From: MFAQ01 sp964429015
Lineage (GTDB): Bacteria > Patescibacteriota > Microgenomatia > UBA1400 > MFAQ01
NCBI GenBank assembly: GCA_964429015.1
Contig: CAYSAM010000021.1
Location: 1-12,265, forward strand
DNA: 12,265 bases
Direction: 5' to 3'
Numbering within the stretch: the first letter of the stretch is position 1; each line of letters starts with the position of its first letter. This document shows, piece by piece, positions 1 through 5,219 of the stretch. Under the pieces are notes generated by a model. That model was not told where the DNA came from, did no database searches, and worked only from the letters and a program-made list of their open reading frames with translations. Both the position numbers and the translations under genes were made by a program.

Positions 1-11
1 CCGGATACCCC

Positions 12-37
12 TAGCGAAGATTTGCGAATCTTCGCTA
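12..37. repeat. Perfect 11-bp inverted repeat (hairpin)
   Basis: Positions 12-22 and 27-37 are perfect reverse complements (arm TAGCGAAGATT) around the 4-nt loop TGCG. On the plus strand a short A run follows, and on the minus strand there is no T tract after the stem, so it is not a classical terminator in either direction. It may be the end of a feature that begins outside the window or a small dispersed palindrome. Its function is unknown. Confidence 0.6.
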
Positions 38-89
38 AAAACATCGGCTCGAACTACTTTTTGAAAGATAAACAACTTACTGGAGAGTT

Positions 90-136
90 AAAAAAGCCCT
101 TCGCATCGCTCCGTGCGTGGGCGGGCGCACGGGCGA
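90..136 (-). terminator. Probable intrinsic terminator of the tRNA-Lys/tRNA-Glu transcript
   Basis: Read on the minus strand, a GC-rich hairpin (7-bp stem pairing 126-132 with 111-117, plus the outer pairs 133-136 with 101-104 across a bulge) is followed by AGGGC and six T residues (95-90). It lies about 35-80 nt past the 3' end of tRNA-Glu, where a terminator for the two tRNA genes is expected. The outer part of the stem is irregular, so exact boundaries are uncertain. Confidence 0.5.
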
Positions 137-140
137 CTGA

Positions 141-155
141 TCCGAAAGTTTCGGA
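141..155. repeat. Short perfect palindrome TCCGAAA-G-TTTCGGA
   Basis: Positions 141-147 and 149-155 are perfect reverse complements separated by a single G. It sits in the trailer between tRNA-Glu and the probable terminator on the minus strand. A one-base loop cannot form in RNA without opening inner pairs, so it could be a trailer hairpin with a wider loop or a protein site on DNA. No function can be assigned. Confidence 0.4.
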
Positions 156-169
156 AAATTTCTGCAAGG

Positions 170-242
170 TGACCCCGGCGGGAATCGAACCCGCGATCTT
201 CTGGATGAAAACCAGATGTCCTAACCGCTAGACGACGGGGCC
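170..242 (-). tRNA. tRNA-Glu, anticodon UUC
   Basis: The minus strand folds as a full 73-nt cloverleaf: acceptor GGCCCCG/CGGGGTC (one G-T pair), D stem GTC/GAC, anticodon stem TCTGG/CCAGA with loop TTTTCAT (anticodon TTC, reads GAA/GAG), and T arm GCGGG-TTCGATT-CCCGC. The discriminator is A at 170. It is followed by CCT, so a complete CCA is not encoded and must be added by tRNA nucleotidyltransferase. It lies 5 nt downstream of tRNA-Lys and is presumably processed from the same transcript. The fold and anticodon are unambiguous. Confidence 0.97.
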
Positions 243-247
243 AAGAG

Positions 248-320
248 TGGGTCAGCCGGGACTCGAACCCGGGACAAATAGCTTAAAAGGCTACTGCTCT
301 ACCGACTGAGCTACTGACCC
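248..320 (-). tRNA. tRNA-Lys, anticodon UUU
   Basis: The minus strand gives a complete 73-nt cloverleaf: acceptor GGGTCAG/CTGACCC (7 perfect pairs), D arm with GCTC/GAGC stem, anticodon stem GTAGC/GCTAT with loop CTTTTAA (anticodon TTT, reads AAA/AAG), and T arm CCGGG-TTCGAGT-CCCGG. The discriminator is A at 248 and the CCA end is not encoded. It is the first gene of a two-tRNA unit with tRNA-Glu only 5 nt downstream. Confidence 0.97.
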
Positions 321-335
321 AAAAACCAACAGCTT

Positions 336-344
336 ATTTTATCA
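336..344 (-). promoter_or_regulatory. Extended -10 promoter for tRNA-Lys/tRNA-Glu
   Basis: On the minus strand TGATAAAAT (344 down to 336) is an extended -10 (TGnTAAAAT). Transcription would start near 329, about 9 nt before the mature tRNA-Lys 5' end. The -35 region is poor (TGTTGT at 364-359 with 17-nt spacing). A 12-bp palindrome (345-356) fills the spacer. Confidence 0.5.
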
Positions 345-356
345 TTTGAGCTCAAA
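345..356. promoter_or_regulatory. 12-bp perfect palindrome TTTGAGCTCAAA in the tRNA promoter spacer
   Basis: The palindrome lies between the -35 and -10 positions of the inferred tRNA promoter. That placement would suit an operator, but short AT-rich palindromes also arise by chance, and no regulator is identifiable. Confidence 0.25.
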
Positions 357-385
357 AAACAACACCCCCAATCGGGGGTGTTTTT
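357..385 (-). terminator. Intrinsic terminator (potentially bidirectional) after the two-gene minus operon
   Basis: Positions 361-369 and 374-382 form a perfect 9-bp stem (AACACCCCC / GGGGGTGTT) with loop AATC. On the minus strand it starts right after the stop codon of the second small gene and is followed by G and six T (359-354). On the plus strand the stem ends in a five-T run (381-385). The main role is to end the 1005-to-384 operon before the tRNA promoter. Confidence 0.85.
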
Positions 386-707
386 AGTATCTACCAAAGC
401 TTTTTGCTGCAACATCAACTTTCTTTAGGAGTTCTGTCACGTTACAGCGACCAGGGCCAAACTCCATTAAGATTCGTTTATCTGTCTGAAGCCCTTTAAA
501 AATTTTTTCGTTTACTGGGCTTAAAACTATCACCATGCCATAGTCAGCGCCTGGTTCTTTTACAATGTCAATGAACTCTACAACATTGCTACACAAACGA
601 AACGGACAGCCCTTGTTAAGTAAAAACTTCTGCAAAGGCTTAGCGTTATCGCCATCGCTGGCAAAAATCAGCACTCTAAGTTTACGGCTAGTGGTATTCT
701 CATCCAT
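384..707 (-). CDS. Hypothetical protein, receiver-like alpha/beta fold (second gene of operon)
   Basis: I do not recognise a named family for this 107-residue protein. The start is placed at the ATG at 707 (MDENTT...), not the in-frame ATG at 776. The 707 start overlaps the upstream stop as ATGGATGA and has the purine-rich GGTGGGG just before it, a typical translational-coupling arrangement. Hydrophobic strand LRVLIFASD (10-18), helix 21-32, strand 35-39, helix 42-50 and strand YGMVIVLSP (56-64) follow the order seen in CheY-like receivers. However, the expected phospho-Asp after strand 3 and the conserved Lys are absent, so a phosphorelay role is unlikely. The upstream neighbour has a similar strand/helix rhythm and may be a diverged paralogue. 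No signal peptide or membrane segment is visible. It is probably a real gene because of the SD, the overlap and the terminator. Confidence 0.7.
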   Translation of the reverse strand: MDENTTSRKLRVLIFASDGDNAKPLQKFLLNKGCPFRLCSNVVEFIDIVKEPGADYGMVIVLSPVNEKIFKGLQTDKRILMEFGPGRCNVTELLKKVDVAAKSFGRY

Positions 708-1005
708 CGCCCCCACCACTTTCTCTATAAAACTGTGAAAGCTTTTTATGGGTATAGGTGTGTTGTTGAAAAACAAAGGTTGGGATCGGATACTTTGGCT
801 TTATAAGATGAGAGTTACTACCTTCTACCAGGATAATTGCCATATCCATCGCAACTCTCTTTTTCTTATTTGCAAGTGTCTCGAATAAAGCCAAGTCATC
901 AACCACCTTTAATACAACAGGTTCATCATCAAAAAAAGTTTTTACTCGCTCAAGCAGATCATCACAAGCCATATCCAAAATCAATATCTCCAGTTGTCGC
1001 TCCAT
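700..1005 (-). CDS. Hypothetical protein, receiver-like alpha/beta fold (first gene of operon)
   Basis: This is an unrecognised 101-residue protein. The start is the ATG at 1005 (MERQLEILILD...) because a strong Shine-Dalgarno GGAGGT (1015-1010) sits 4 nt upstream; an upstream in-frame ATG at 1035 lacks one. The N-terminus LEILILDMACDD (5-16) looks like strand 1 plus an acidic pocket of a receiver domain, followed by helix 16-27, strand VVLKVVDD (30-37), helix 38-48 and strand DMAIILVEG (54-62). No phospho-Asp is seen after the last strand. Residues 64-90 are polar and end in a glycine-rich tail (SGGGDG). It overlaps the next gene by 8 bases, so the two products are probably made together and may interact (inference). 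No secretion signal is visible. Confidence 0.7.
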   Translation of the reverse strand: MERQLEILILDMACDDLLERVKTFFDDEPVVLKVVDDLALFETLANKKKRVAMDMAIILVEGSNSHLIKPKYPIPTFVFQQHTYTHKKLSQFYRESGGGDG

Positions 1006-1040
1006 AAACACCTCCAAAATAAAATAAATGAACAACCCAT

Positions 1041-1069
1041 ATTATACGCAACCAACCTCTTTATGCTAA
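1041..1069 (-). promoter_or_regulatory. Promoter of the two-gene minus operon
   Basis: On the minus strand a perfect -10 TATAAT (1046-1041) is preceded, at the ideal 17-nt spacing, by TTAGCA (1069-1064), which matches four of six bases of TTGACA. Transcription should start near 1034, leaving a leader of about 28 nt that carries the SD at 1015-1010. The -35 overlaps the -10-like element of the divergent ruvC promoter. Confidence 0.7.
1062..1067 (+). promoter_or_regulatory. Weak -10-like element upstream of ruvC
   Basis: TATGCT ends 12 nt before the ruvC ATG, so a transcript would have a leader of only about 5 nt. No convincing -35 lies at 17 nt. An alternative hexamer TAAGCT (1067-1072) would make the transcript practically leaderless. 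Either fits the very short or absent leaders inferred for other genes here. Confidence 0.35.
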
Positions 1070-1079
1070 GCTAGTTGAG

Positions 1080-1556
1080 ATGAAAATACTCGGCATAGAT
1101 CCAGGTACTGGCAGGCTAGGTTGGGCCCTGATAGAAAAAGACAAAGGTCAAACTAACTTTTTAGTCTGTGGTTGCTTTGAAACCAAGCCTAATAGTCCGC
1201 TAGAAGAGAGGCTCGAAAAAATTTACGACTTCCTCCAAAACTTAATCGCTGAAAATATGCCAGACGAAGTATCGGTAGAATCTCTCTTTTTTAGCACTAA
1301 CGCCAAAACCGCCTTTGATGTCGGTGCTGCCCGCGGGGTAATACTGTTAGCTGCCAAAAAGGCTCATTTACCAATATTCCAATATACTCCACTTCAGGTA
1401 AAGTCTTCCTTAACAGGCTACGGCAAAGCCGAAAAAACTCAGGTTCAATTTATGGTCACCAAAATACTAAAACTCAAGGAAATTCCCAAACCCGATGACG
1501 CCGCCGATGCGGTAGCTATAGCACTTACTCATACTTTTCACAAAAAGACAAACTAA
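1080..1556 (+). CDS. ruvC: Crossover junction endodeoxyribonuclease RuvC
   Basis: RuvC is the dimeric Mg-dependent resolvase that makes symmetric nicks across Holliday junctions positioned by RuvAB during recombination repair. The 158-residue length is near the family's usual size (about 160-175). The RNase H-like fold shows MKILGIDPGTGRLGWA at the N-terminus, VESLFF with the acidic residue E67, and KPDDAADAVAIA at 138-148. The catalytic acids are therefore D7, E67, D140 and D143, the usual DEDD set. The central FSTNAKTAFDVGAARG (71-86) and PLQVKSSLTGYGKAEK (104-119) blocks are also typical. The start at 1080 begins directly with the conserved strand, and there is only a weak SD (GAG). It is first in a ruvC-ruvA-ruvB cluster, 28 nt before ruvA. 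Confidence 0.97.
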   Translation: MKILGIDPGTGRLGWALIEKDKGQTNFLVCGCFETKPNSPLEERLEKIYDFLQNLIAENMPDEVSVESLFFSTNAKTAFDVGAARGVILLAAKKAHLPIFQYTPLQVKSSLTGYGKAEKTQVQFMVTKILKLKEIPKPDDAADAVAIALTHTFHKKTN

Positions 1557-1570
1557 AACCGAAAACAATC

Positions 1571-1579
1571 TGCTACACT
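1571..1579 (+). promoter_or_regulatory. Extended -10 promoter directly before ruvA (leaderless)
   Basis: TGCTACACT is an extended -10 (TGn followed by TACACT at 1574-1579), and the ATG of ruvA begins after only 5 nt. Transcription would start at or next to the A of the ATG, giving a leaderless ruvA-ruvB mRNA. There is no SD and no clear -35. The same -10/5-nt/start geometry occurs at 3118 and 6459. Confidence 0.55.
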
Positions 1580-1584
1580 AAGTT

Positions 1585-2142
1585 ATGATTGGCTACTTAG
1601 AAGGCAGTGTAAAACATGCACAATTTGGAAAAATAATTCTTTTCTCTGGAGGCATTGGCTTTACTGTTTATACTCCCAATAACTTATCTTTTTTGGAAAA
1701 CCAAAAAACAGAGCTTTTTATTCATACTCACTTACGAGATGACAACCTTTCTCTTTTTGGTTTTAAAACCGCCAAGGATCTTGATTTGTTTGAACTACTT
1801 ATTTCTGTTTCTGGGGTAGGGCCAAAAATTGGTTTATCTATTTTTTCCTCGGCAACTTCTGAGAACATTTCTCTAGCCATTGGCCAAAGTAACCTTAGTT
1901 TTTTTACTAGCATTAGTGGCGTCGGCAAAAAAACCGCTCAGCGCATAATCTTAGATCTTAAACCCAAAATAAATAAAGGGGACGTTAACATGGAGTCTCT
2001 CCAAGGTAATAGTGAATTAACTAACTCTCTTGCCGCACTTGGTTTTCAAAAATCAGAAATTGGAGCTATTTTGCCGCAGATTGATTCTTCACTTCCACTT
2101 ACGACCCAAATTCGTCAAAGTCTAAAACTCTTAAACTCATGA
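1585..2142 (+). CDS. ruvA: Holliday junction branch migration protein RuvA
   Basis: RuvA is the tetrameric junction-binding protein that holds the Holliday junction in square-planar form and loads RuvB rings. The 185-residue protein has the expected three domains: an N-terminal OB fold starting MIGYLEGSV and running to about residue 62 (with LFGF at 57-60); two helix-hairpin-helix motifs, VSGVGPK (75-81) and ISGVGKKTAQRII (110-122), that contact the DNA backbone; and, after a short polar linker (130-142), a small C-terminal RuvB-binding domain (about 143-185, with SLAALGFQKSEI). It is slightly shorter than the usual 190-205, mainly in the linker. No SD precedes the start; a promoter lies 5 nt upstream. 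The stop TGA overlaps the ruvB ATG as ATGA, so the two are translationally coupled. Confidence 0.97.
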   Translation: MIGYLEGSVKHAQFGKIILFSGGIGFTVYTPNNLSFLENQKTELFIHTHLRDDNLSLFGFKTAKDLDLFELLISVSGVGPKIGLSIFSSATSENISLAIGQSNLSFFTSISGVGKKTAQRIILDLKPKINKGDVNMESLQGNSELTNSLAALGFQKSEIGAILPQIDSSLPLTTQIRQSLKLLNS

Positions 2143-3104
2143 GCCAAACCGAAGCAAATAACTCACTGCGTCCTGCAAGCTGGAATAATTTTTCTGGCCA
2201 ACCTCAAGTGGTAAAGTCTTTAAAAATTGCTATAGAGGCTGCCAAATCCCGCCTCGAACCCATGGAGCACACTCTTCTTTATGGTCCACCAGGGTTAGGT
2301 AAAACAACTCTGGCTCACATTATGGCCAACGAAATGGGTGTAGGTTTAAAGATTACTTCCGGCCCTGCTCTAACACGGGCAGGTGACCTAGCCTCTATCC
2401 TTACCGGGCTAGAGCAAAATGATATTTTGTTTATCGACGAAATTCATAGATTAAATAAAGTGGTAGAAGAAGCTCTATATCCAGCCATGGAAGATAGGGC
2501 TATTGATATTATTTTAGGCAAGGGACCAGGGGCCAAAAACTTGCGCCTGGACTTACTACCCTTTACTTTAGTTGGTGCCACTACCCAAGCAGGGAAAATT
2601 AGTGCTCCTCTTAGAGATCGTTTTGGTATTGTTCATCGCTTAAACTTTTACGAGCCAGAAGAACTCCAACAAATAATTCTTAAAGCTTCACAAAAAATGG
2701 ATTTAAATTTAGACTCTGGCTCCGCTTTGGAAATTGCCAAAAGGTCACGTGGCACAGCTCGTATTGCTCTTAAGTTGTTGCGCCGCGTGCGAGACTTTAC
2801 TTTTGTGGAGCACAAGTCCCAAGTTACCCCGGAGAACACCAAAAAATCTTTAGAGTTTTACATGGTCGACGAAGAAGGTCTAGATGACACCGATCGCAGA
2901 CTACTGTTGGCCATCATTAATCAGCATAATGGAGGACCAGTGGGGCTAGAGACGTTAGCTGCCCTTATTTCTGAGTCCATAGAAACAATCTCTGATCTCT
3001 ACGAGCCTTATTTACTTCAATCCGGGTTTCTTTCTAAGACCAACAAAGGCCGAGTAGCAACAGACAAAGCCTACCAACATCTCAATCTAAAACGAGCAAA
3101 ATAA
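2139..3104 (+). CDS. ruvB: Holliday junction branch migration ATPase RuvB
   Basis: RuvB is the hexameric AAA+ motor that pumps DNA through the RuvA-bound junction. All hallmarks are present in the 321 residues: the conserved opening (RPASWNNFSGQ, 11-21), Walker A GPPGLGKT (49-56), Walker B ILFIDEIHR (96-104), sensor 1 GATTQ (146-150), the arginine-finger segment LRDRFG (158-163), sensor 2 RGTARIA (204-210) and a C-terminal winged helix (about 245-317) with GGPVGLETLA and the late GR.AT block. Length is close to the usual 330-350. It overlaps ruvA by 4 bases (ATGA), has no SD of its own, and is the last gene of the ruvCAB cluster. A separate promoter starts the next gene 24 nt later. Confidence 0.98.
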   Translation: MSQTEANNSLRPASWNNFSGQPQVVKSLKIAIEAAKSRLEPMEHTLLYGPPGLGKTTLAHIMANEMGVGLKITSGPALTRAGDLASILTGLEQNDILFIDEIHRLNKVVEEALYPAMEDRAIDIILGKGPGAKNLRLDLLPFTLVGATTQAGKISAPLRDRFGIVHRLNFYEPEELQQIILKASQKMDLNLDSGSALEIAKRSRGTARIALKLLRRVRDFTFVEHKSQVTPENTKKSLEFYMVDEEGLDDTDRRLLLAIINQHNGGPVGLETLAALISESIETISDLYEPYLLQSGFLSKTNKGRVATDKAYQHLNLKRAK

Positions 3105-3113
3105 TCTACTTTT

Positions 3114-3123
3114 TGTATATAAT
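3114..3123 (+). promoter_or_regulatory. -10 promoter directly before the glycosidase-like gene (leaderless)
   Basis: A perfect TATAAT (3118-3123), with TG at 3114-3115 upstream, ends 5 nt before the ATG at 3129. No SD and no -35 are visible. The predicted transcription start coincides with the start codon, so the mRNA is probably leaderless and separate from the ruv transcript. Confidence 0.55.
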
Positions 3124-3128
3124 TCCCT

Positions 3129-4301
3129 ATGTCTGTTTTTCTTCACCTCGCCATTGTCTTTTTTTTATTGATACTCCCCTCCAAGGCACTAGCAATAACA
3201 GATCCCTTGTCCGTCCCCAACAACAAACTAGGTATTCACCTACTCTTCCCAAATGAAGTAGAGAAAGCCGCTCGAGTTGTAAACAATGAAGGTGTAGGGG
3301 AGTGGGGATATGTTGTAGTACCAATTCAAAGTACAGATCGCAATCATGAAAAGTGGCAAACTTTTTTTGACAAATGCAAAGAACAAAAAATCATTCCAAT
3401 TATCAGAGTTGCTACTACTGCTACAGGCCCGCATTGGGAACTACCAGGTGAGTTTGACTTAGTTGATTTTGCAAATTTTCTAAGTGATCTTAATTGGCCC
3501 GTTCAAAACAGATATGTTATTTTTCTTAACGAAGTAAATAGAATTGATGAATTTGGTGGTCAAATAGACCCTGAAAAATATGCAGACTTTCTGAACCAAG
3601 CAATTGATGTTTTTAAAGGTAAGTCTGCAGATTTTTTTATTCTTCCTGCGGGACTCGATAATGCCGCTAATGATAAAAAAACTTCACTAAAGTGGAATTT
3701 ATTTTTGGATCGCATGTGGCGTCGCCAACCAGATGTCTTTAACAAAATCGATGGCTGGGTTTCTCATGCTTATCCCAATCCAGACTTTTCTAGTCGTCCC
3801 AATAATAAAGGTGAAAACAAAATAAACTCCTTTGAAAGCGATCTAAACTTGCTTAAGAAATACACAAACAAAGTTCTACCTATTTTTATTACCGAAACCG
3901 GCTGGTCGACCAAAAACCTCTCAGAAAAACAAATCGGTCTTTATTATCACTATGCATTTGAAAAAGTTTGGAATCATCCTCAAATTGTTACTGTCGCCCC
4001 CTTTTTACTTGATGCACAAGATGGTCCGTTCGTTCCCTTTAGCTTTTTAGACAAAAACAATAAATTTAAAGATTTTGTTAACGATTTTAGTTTCTATTCA
4101 ACAAAAGGTGATCCTATTATGCCTCCCATCATTACTCTAGCTCCAACTCAGGATAACCAGGTTGCCACCGATTCTTCGACTCAAAACCTATCTGTAGATG
4201 CAAGTGCTAGCTCTCCAGTTCTTGCTGTGGAATCTGAAAACTACTCCTTTTTCAAAAAAATATACAATAGAATAATACAATTATTTTCTCTCTCGAAATG
4301 A
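3129..4301 (+). CDS. Secreted clan GH-A glycoside hydrolase-like protein
   Basis: The 390-residue protein starts with a signal peptide (hydrophobic 4-17, likely cleavage after ALA at about 20-22), so it should leave the cytoplasm. The body reads as a TIM barrel of glycosidase clan A (families such as GH5/GH39). N134-E135 in FLNEVN sits at the end of strand 4 (acid/base), H213 and Y215 in SHAYP near strand 6, and E256 in FITETGW at the end of strand 7 (nucleophile). Both catalytic carboxylates are retained, so an active beta-glycosidase is likely; the substrate cannot be told. After the barrel, a Ser/Thr/Ala/Pro-rich linker (332-368) leads to a basic amphipathic tail (FFKKIYNRIIQLFSLSK, 374-390) that might hold the protein at the cell surface (inference). 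The TGA stop overlaps the next start as ATGA. Confidence 0.75.
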   Translation: MSVFLHLAIVFFLLILPSKALAITDPLSVPNNKLGIHLLFPNEVEKAARVVNNEGVGEWGYVVVPIQSTDRNHEKWQTFFDKCKEQKIIPIIRVATTATGPHWELPGEFDLVDFANFLSDLNWPVQNRYVIFLNEVNRIDEFGGQIDPEKYADFLNQAIDVFKGKSADFFILPAGLDNAANDKKTSLKWNLFLDRMWRRQPDVFNKIDGWVSHAYPNPDFSSRPNNKGENKINSFESDLNLLKKYTNKVLPIFITETGWSTKNLSEKQIGLYYHYAFEKVWNHPQIVTVAPFLLDAQDGPFVPFSFLDKNNKFKDFVNDFSFYSTKGDPIMPPIITLAPTQDNQVATDSSTQNLSVDASASSPVLAVESENYSFFKKIYNRIIQLFSLSK

Positions 4302-4981
4302 TAATTATTTCTGGTGAAGATGTTTTAAAATCATCCCAAAAACTTTCACTGGTTTGCCAAGAATACCAAAAAAAAGGAGTAACGGTAAACACATTTGATC
4401 AATCTGAAATAACCTTAGGTAAACTGCGACAAGAATTGTCACCTACCGATCTTTTTGGGGGCACAAGTGCCTTGGTAATCAAAGGTCTTCTTTCTGGAAC
4501 CAAATCCAAAAATAAGGAAAAAATTATTGAATTTTTAAAAAAAGAAAATCCTCAAAACTTAATTCTTTACGAATCGAAGTCTATTCATCCATCTACAGTT
4601 AAGCAGTTTAAGGGTGCCATTAACGAAAGTTTTAAAGTTGATATAAATATTTTTAAGTTTTTGGATCTTGTTTCTCCAGGAAACCAGATCCAAATTCATT
4701 TGCATTATAACGATCTAAGGCAAAAGGGGGTTGATGTAGAGTACATTTTTGCTATGCTAGCCAGACAGTTTCGGCTACTAATTCAGTGCCGTTTTTCCCA
4801 GAAGCCACCCAATATTAACCCTTATGCGCTTCGCTCCCTTCTTCCTCAATCACAAAAATATAATCCCAAACAACTTATCGATCTATACTTACAGCTTTGT
4901 AAAATTGACATTTTGGTCAAAACAGGTCAATCTATCCTAGACACAGGGACTCTTTTGGAGCATTTTTTAGATCAAATTTGA
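4298..4981 (+). CDS. holA: DNA polymerase III delta subunit-like protein (compact HolA)
   Basis: The delta subunit of the clamp loader opens the beta sliding clamp. The 227-residue protein has the family pattern: a short N-terminal strand MIIISGEDVL, the LSPTDLFGGTSALVIKGL block (47-64; in relatives the Leu-Phe-Gly region contacts the clamp), the LILYESKSIHPSTVKQF strand/helix (88-104), then an all-helical C-terminal collar with VEYIFAMLARQFRLLIQCR (147-165) and a late DILVKTG (204-210). It is about 100 residues shorter than the common 320-345, with the AAA+ part reduced most; a similar compaction is plausible for CPR genomes. It overlaps the glycosidase gene by 4 bases with no SD, so translation is coupled. 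A promoter-like site and the assembly gap follow its stop. Confidence 0.8.
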   Translation: MIIISGEDVLKSSQKLSLVCQEYQKKGVTVNTFDQSEITLGKLRQELSPTDLFGGTSALVIKGLLSGTKSKNKEKIIEFLKKENPQNLILYESKSIHPSTVKQFKGAINESFKVDINIFKFLDLVSPGNQIQIHLHYNDLRQKGVDVEYIFAMLARQFRLLIQCRFSQKPPNINPYALRSLLPQSQKYNPKQLIDLYLQLCKIDILVKTGQSILDTGTLLEHFLDQI

Positions 4982-4983
4982 TA

Positions 4984-4992
4984 CTATATAAT
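4984..4992 (+). promoter_or_regulatory. -10-like promoter pointing into the sequence gap
   Basis: TATAAT (4987-4992) occurs 6 nt after the holA-like stop and points rightward into the N run. No start codon lies 5 nt after it (TGC is there), so it may drive an RNA gene or a gene with a normal leader hidden in the gap. Confidence 0.45.
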
Positions 4993-5006
4993 CTACTGCG
5001 TAAGTA

Positions 5007-5106
5007 NNNNNNNNNNNNNNNNNNNNNNNNNNNNNNNNNNNNNNNNNNNNNNNNNNNNNNNNNNNNNNNNNNNNNNNNNNNNNNNNNNNNNNNNNNNNNN
5101 NNNNNN
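5007..5106. other. Assembly gap of 100 N
   Basis: There are exactly 100 N. This is the conventional scaffold filler, so the true length and content are unknown. Left of it are 25 bases after the holA-like stop with a rightward promoter; right of it are 13 bases and then a rightward terminator. A small gene is probably missing. The two sides have similar composition, but a scaffolding misjoin cannot be excluded. Confidence 0.95.
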
Positions 5107-5119
5107 TGAACCAGAATAA

Positions 5120-5141
5120 CCCCTCCCAAGAGGGGATTTTT
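5120..5141 (+). terminator. Intrinsic terminator just after the gap
   Basis: CCCCTC (5120-5125) pairs with GAGGGG (5130-5135) around the loop CCAA, followed by A and five T (5137-5141). AT pairs around a bulged A could extend the stem. The T run is on the plus strand, so it ends a rightward transcript that began before or inside the gap and insulates pncB. Confidence 0.75.
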
Positions 5142-5142
5142 A

Positions 5143-5171
5143 TTGACTTATATAAGTGTATATGGTACACT
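5143..5171 (+). promoter_or_regulatory. Strong sigma70-type promoter of pncB
   Basis: TTGACT (5143-5148, five of six to TTGACA) is followed after exactly 17 nt by an extended -10, TGGTACACT (5163-5171). The start would be near 5178, leaving a leader of about 42 nt. A second -10 candidate, TATAAT (5177-5182), lies 5 nt downstream. Unlike the leaderless promoters elsewhere in the window, this one has both elements. Confidence 0.75.
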
Positions 5172-5206
5172 TAGTATATAATCCTATAAAATCACGCACA
5201 CTTATA
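5146..5206. promoter_or_regulatory. Putative palindromic operator(s) overlapping the pncB promoter
   Basis: Two perfect, overlapping palindromes lie over the promoter. One is ACTTATATAAGT (5146-5157). The other has 8-nt arms TAAGTGTA (5153-5160) and TACACTTA (5166-5173) around a 5-nt spacer; its right arm contains the -10 hexamer. A further half site, ACACTTATA, occurs at 5198-5206, just upstream of the SD. A repressor bound here would block RNA polymerase. NAD-salvage genes are commonly under such repressors (NrtR, NiaR), but I cannot match this sequence to a specific consensus. Confidence 0.55.
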
Positions 5207-5208
5207 TT

Positions 5209-5214
5209 AAGGAG
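5209..5214 (+). promoter_or_regulatory. Strong Shine-Dalgarno site of pncB
   Basis: AAGGAG lies 5 nt before the ATG at 5220. This is notable because most plus-strand genes in the window have no recognisable SD. It fixes the pncB start. Confidence 0.85.
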
Positions 5215-5219
5215 CAAAA

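Noticed and set aside
22..231. Plus-strand 69-codon open frame at the left end
   Set aside because: It runs through hairpins and the antisense of tRNA-Glu, has no ribosome binding site and no recognisable protein pattern.
708..776. 23-residue N-terminal extension of the second small minus-strand gene (ATG at 776)
   Set aside because: The inner ATG at 707 has an SD-like GGTGGGG and overlaps the upstream stop. The extension lies entirely inside the first gene and has no SD.
1006..1035. 10-residue N-terminal extension of the first small minus-strand gene (ATG at 1035)
   Set aside because: The GGAGGT site at 1015-1010 lies downstream of that ATG and is correctly placed for the ATG at 1005; the promoter puts the transcript start near 1034.
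4932..5170. Two minus-strand open frames crossing the N run
   Set aside because: They are open only because N codons are not stops, and they overlap holA or the pncB promoter. They carry no evidence of coding.
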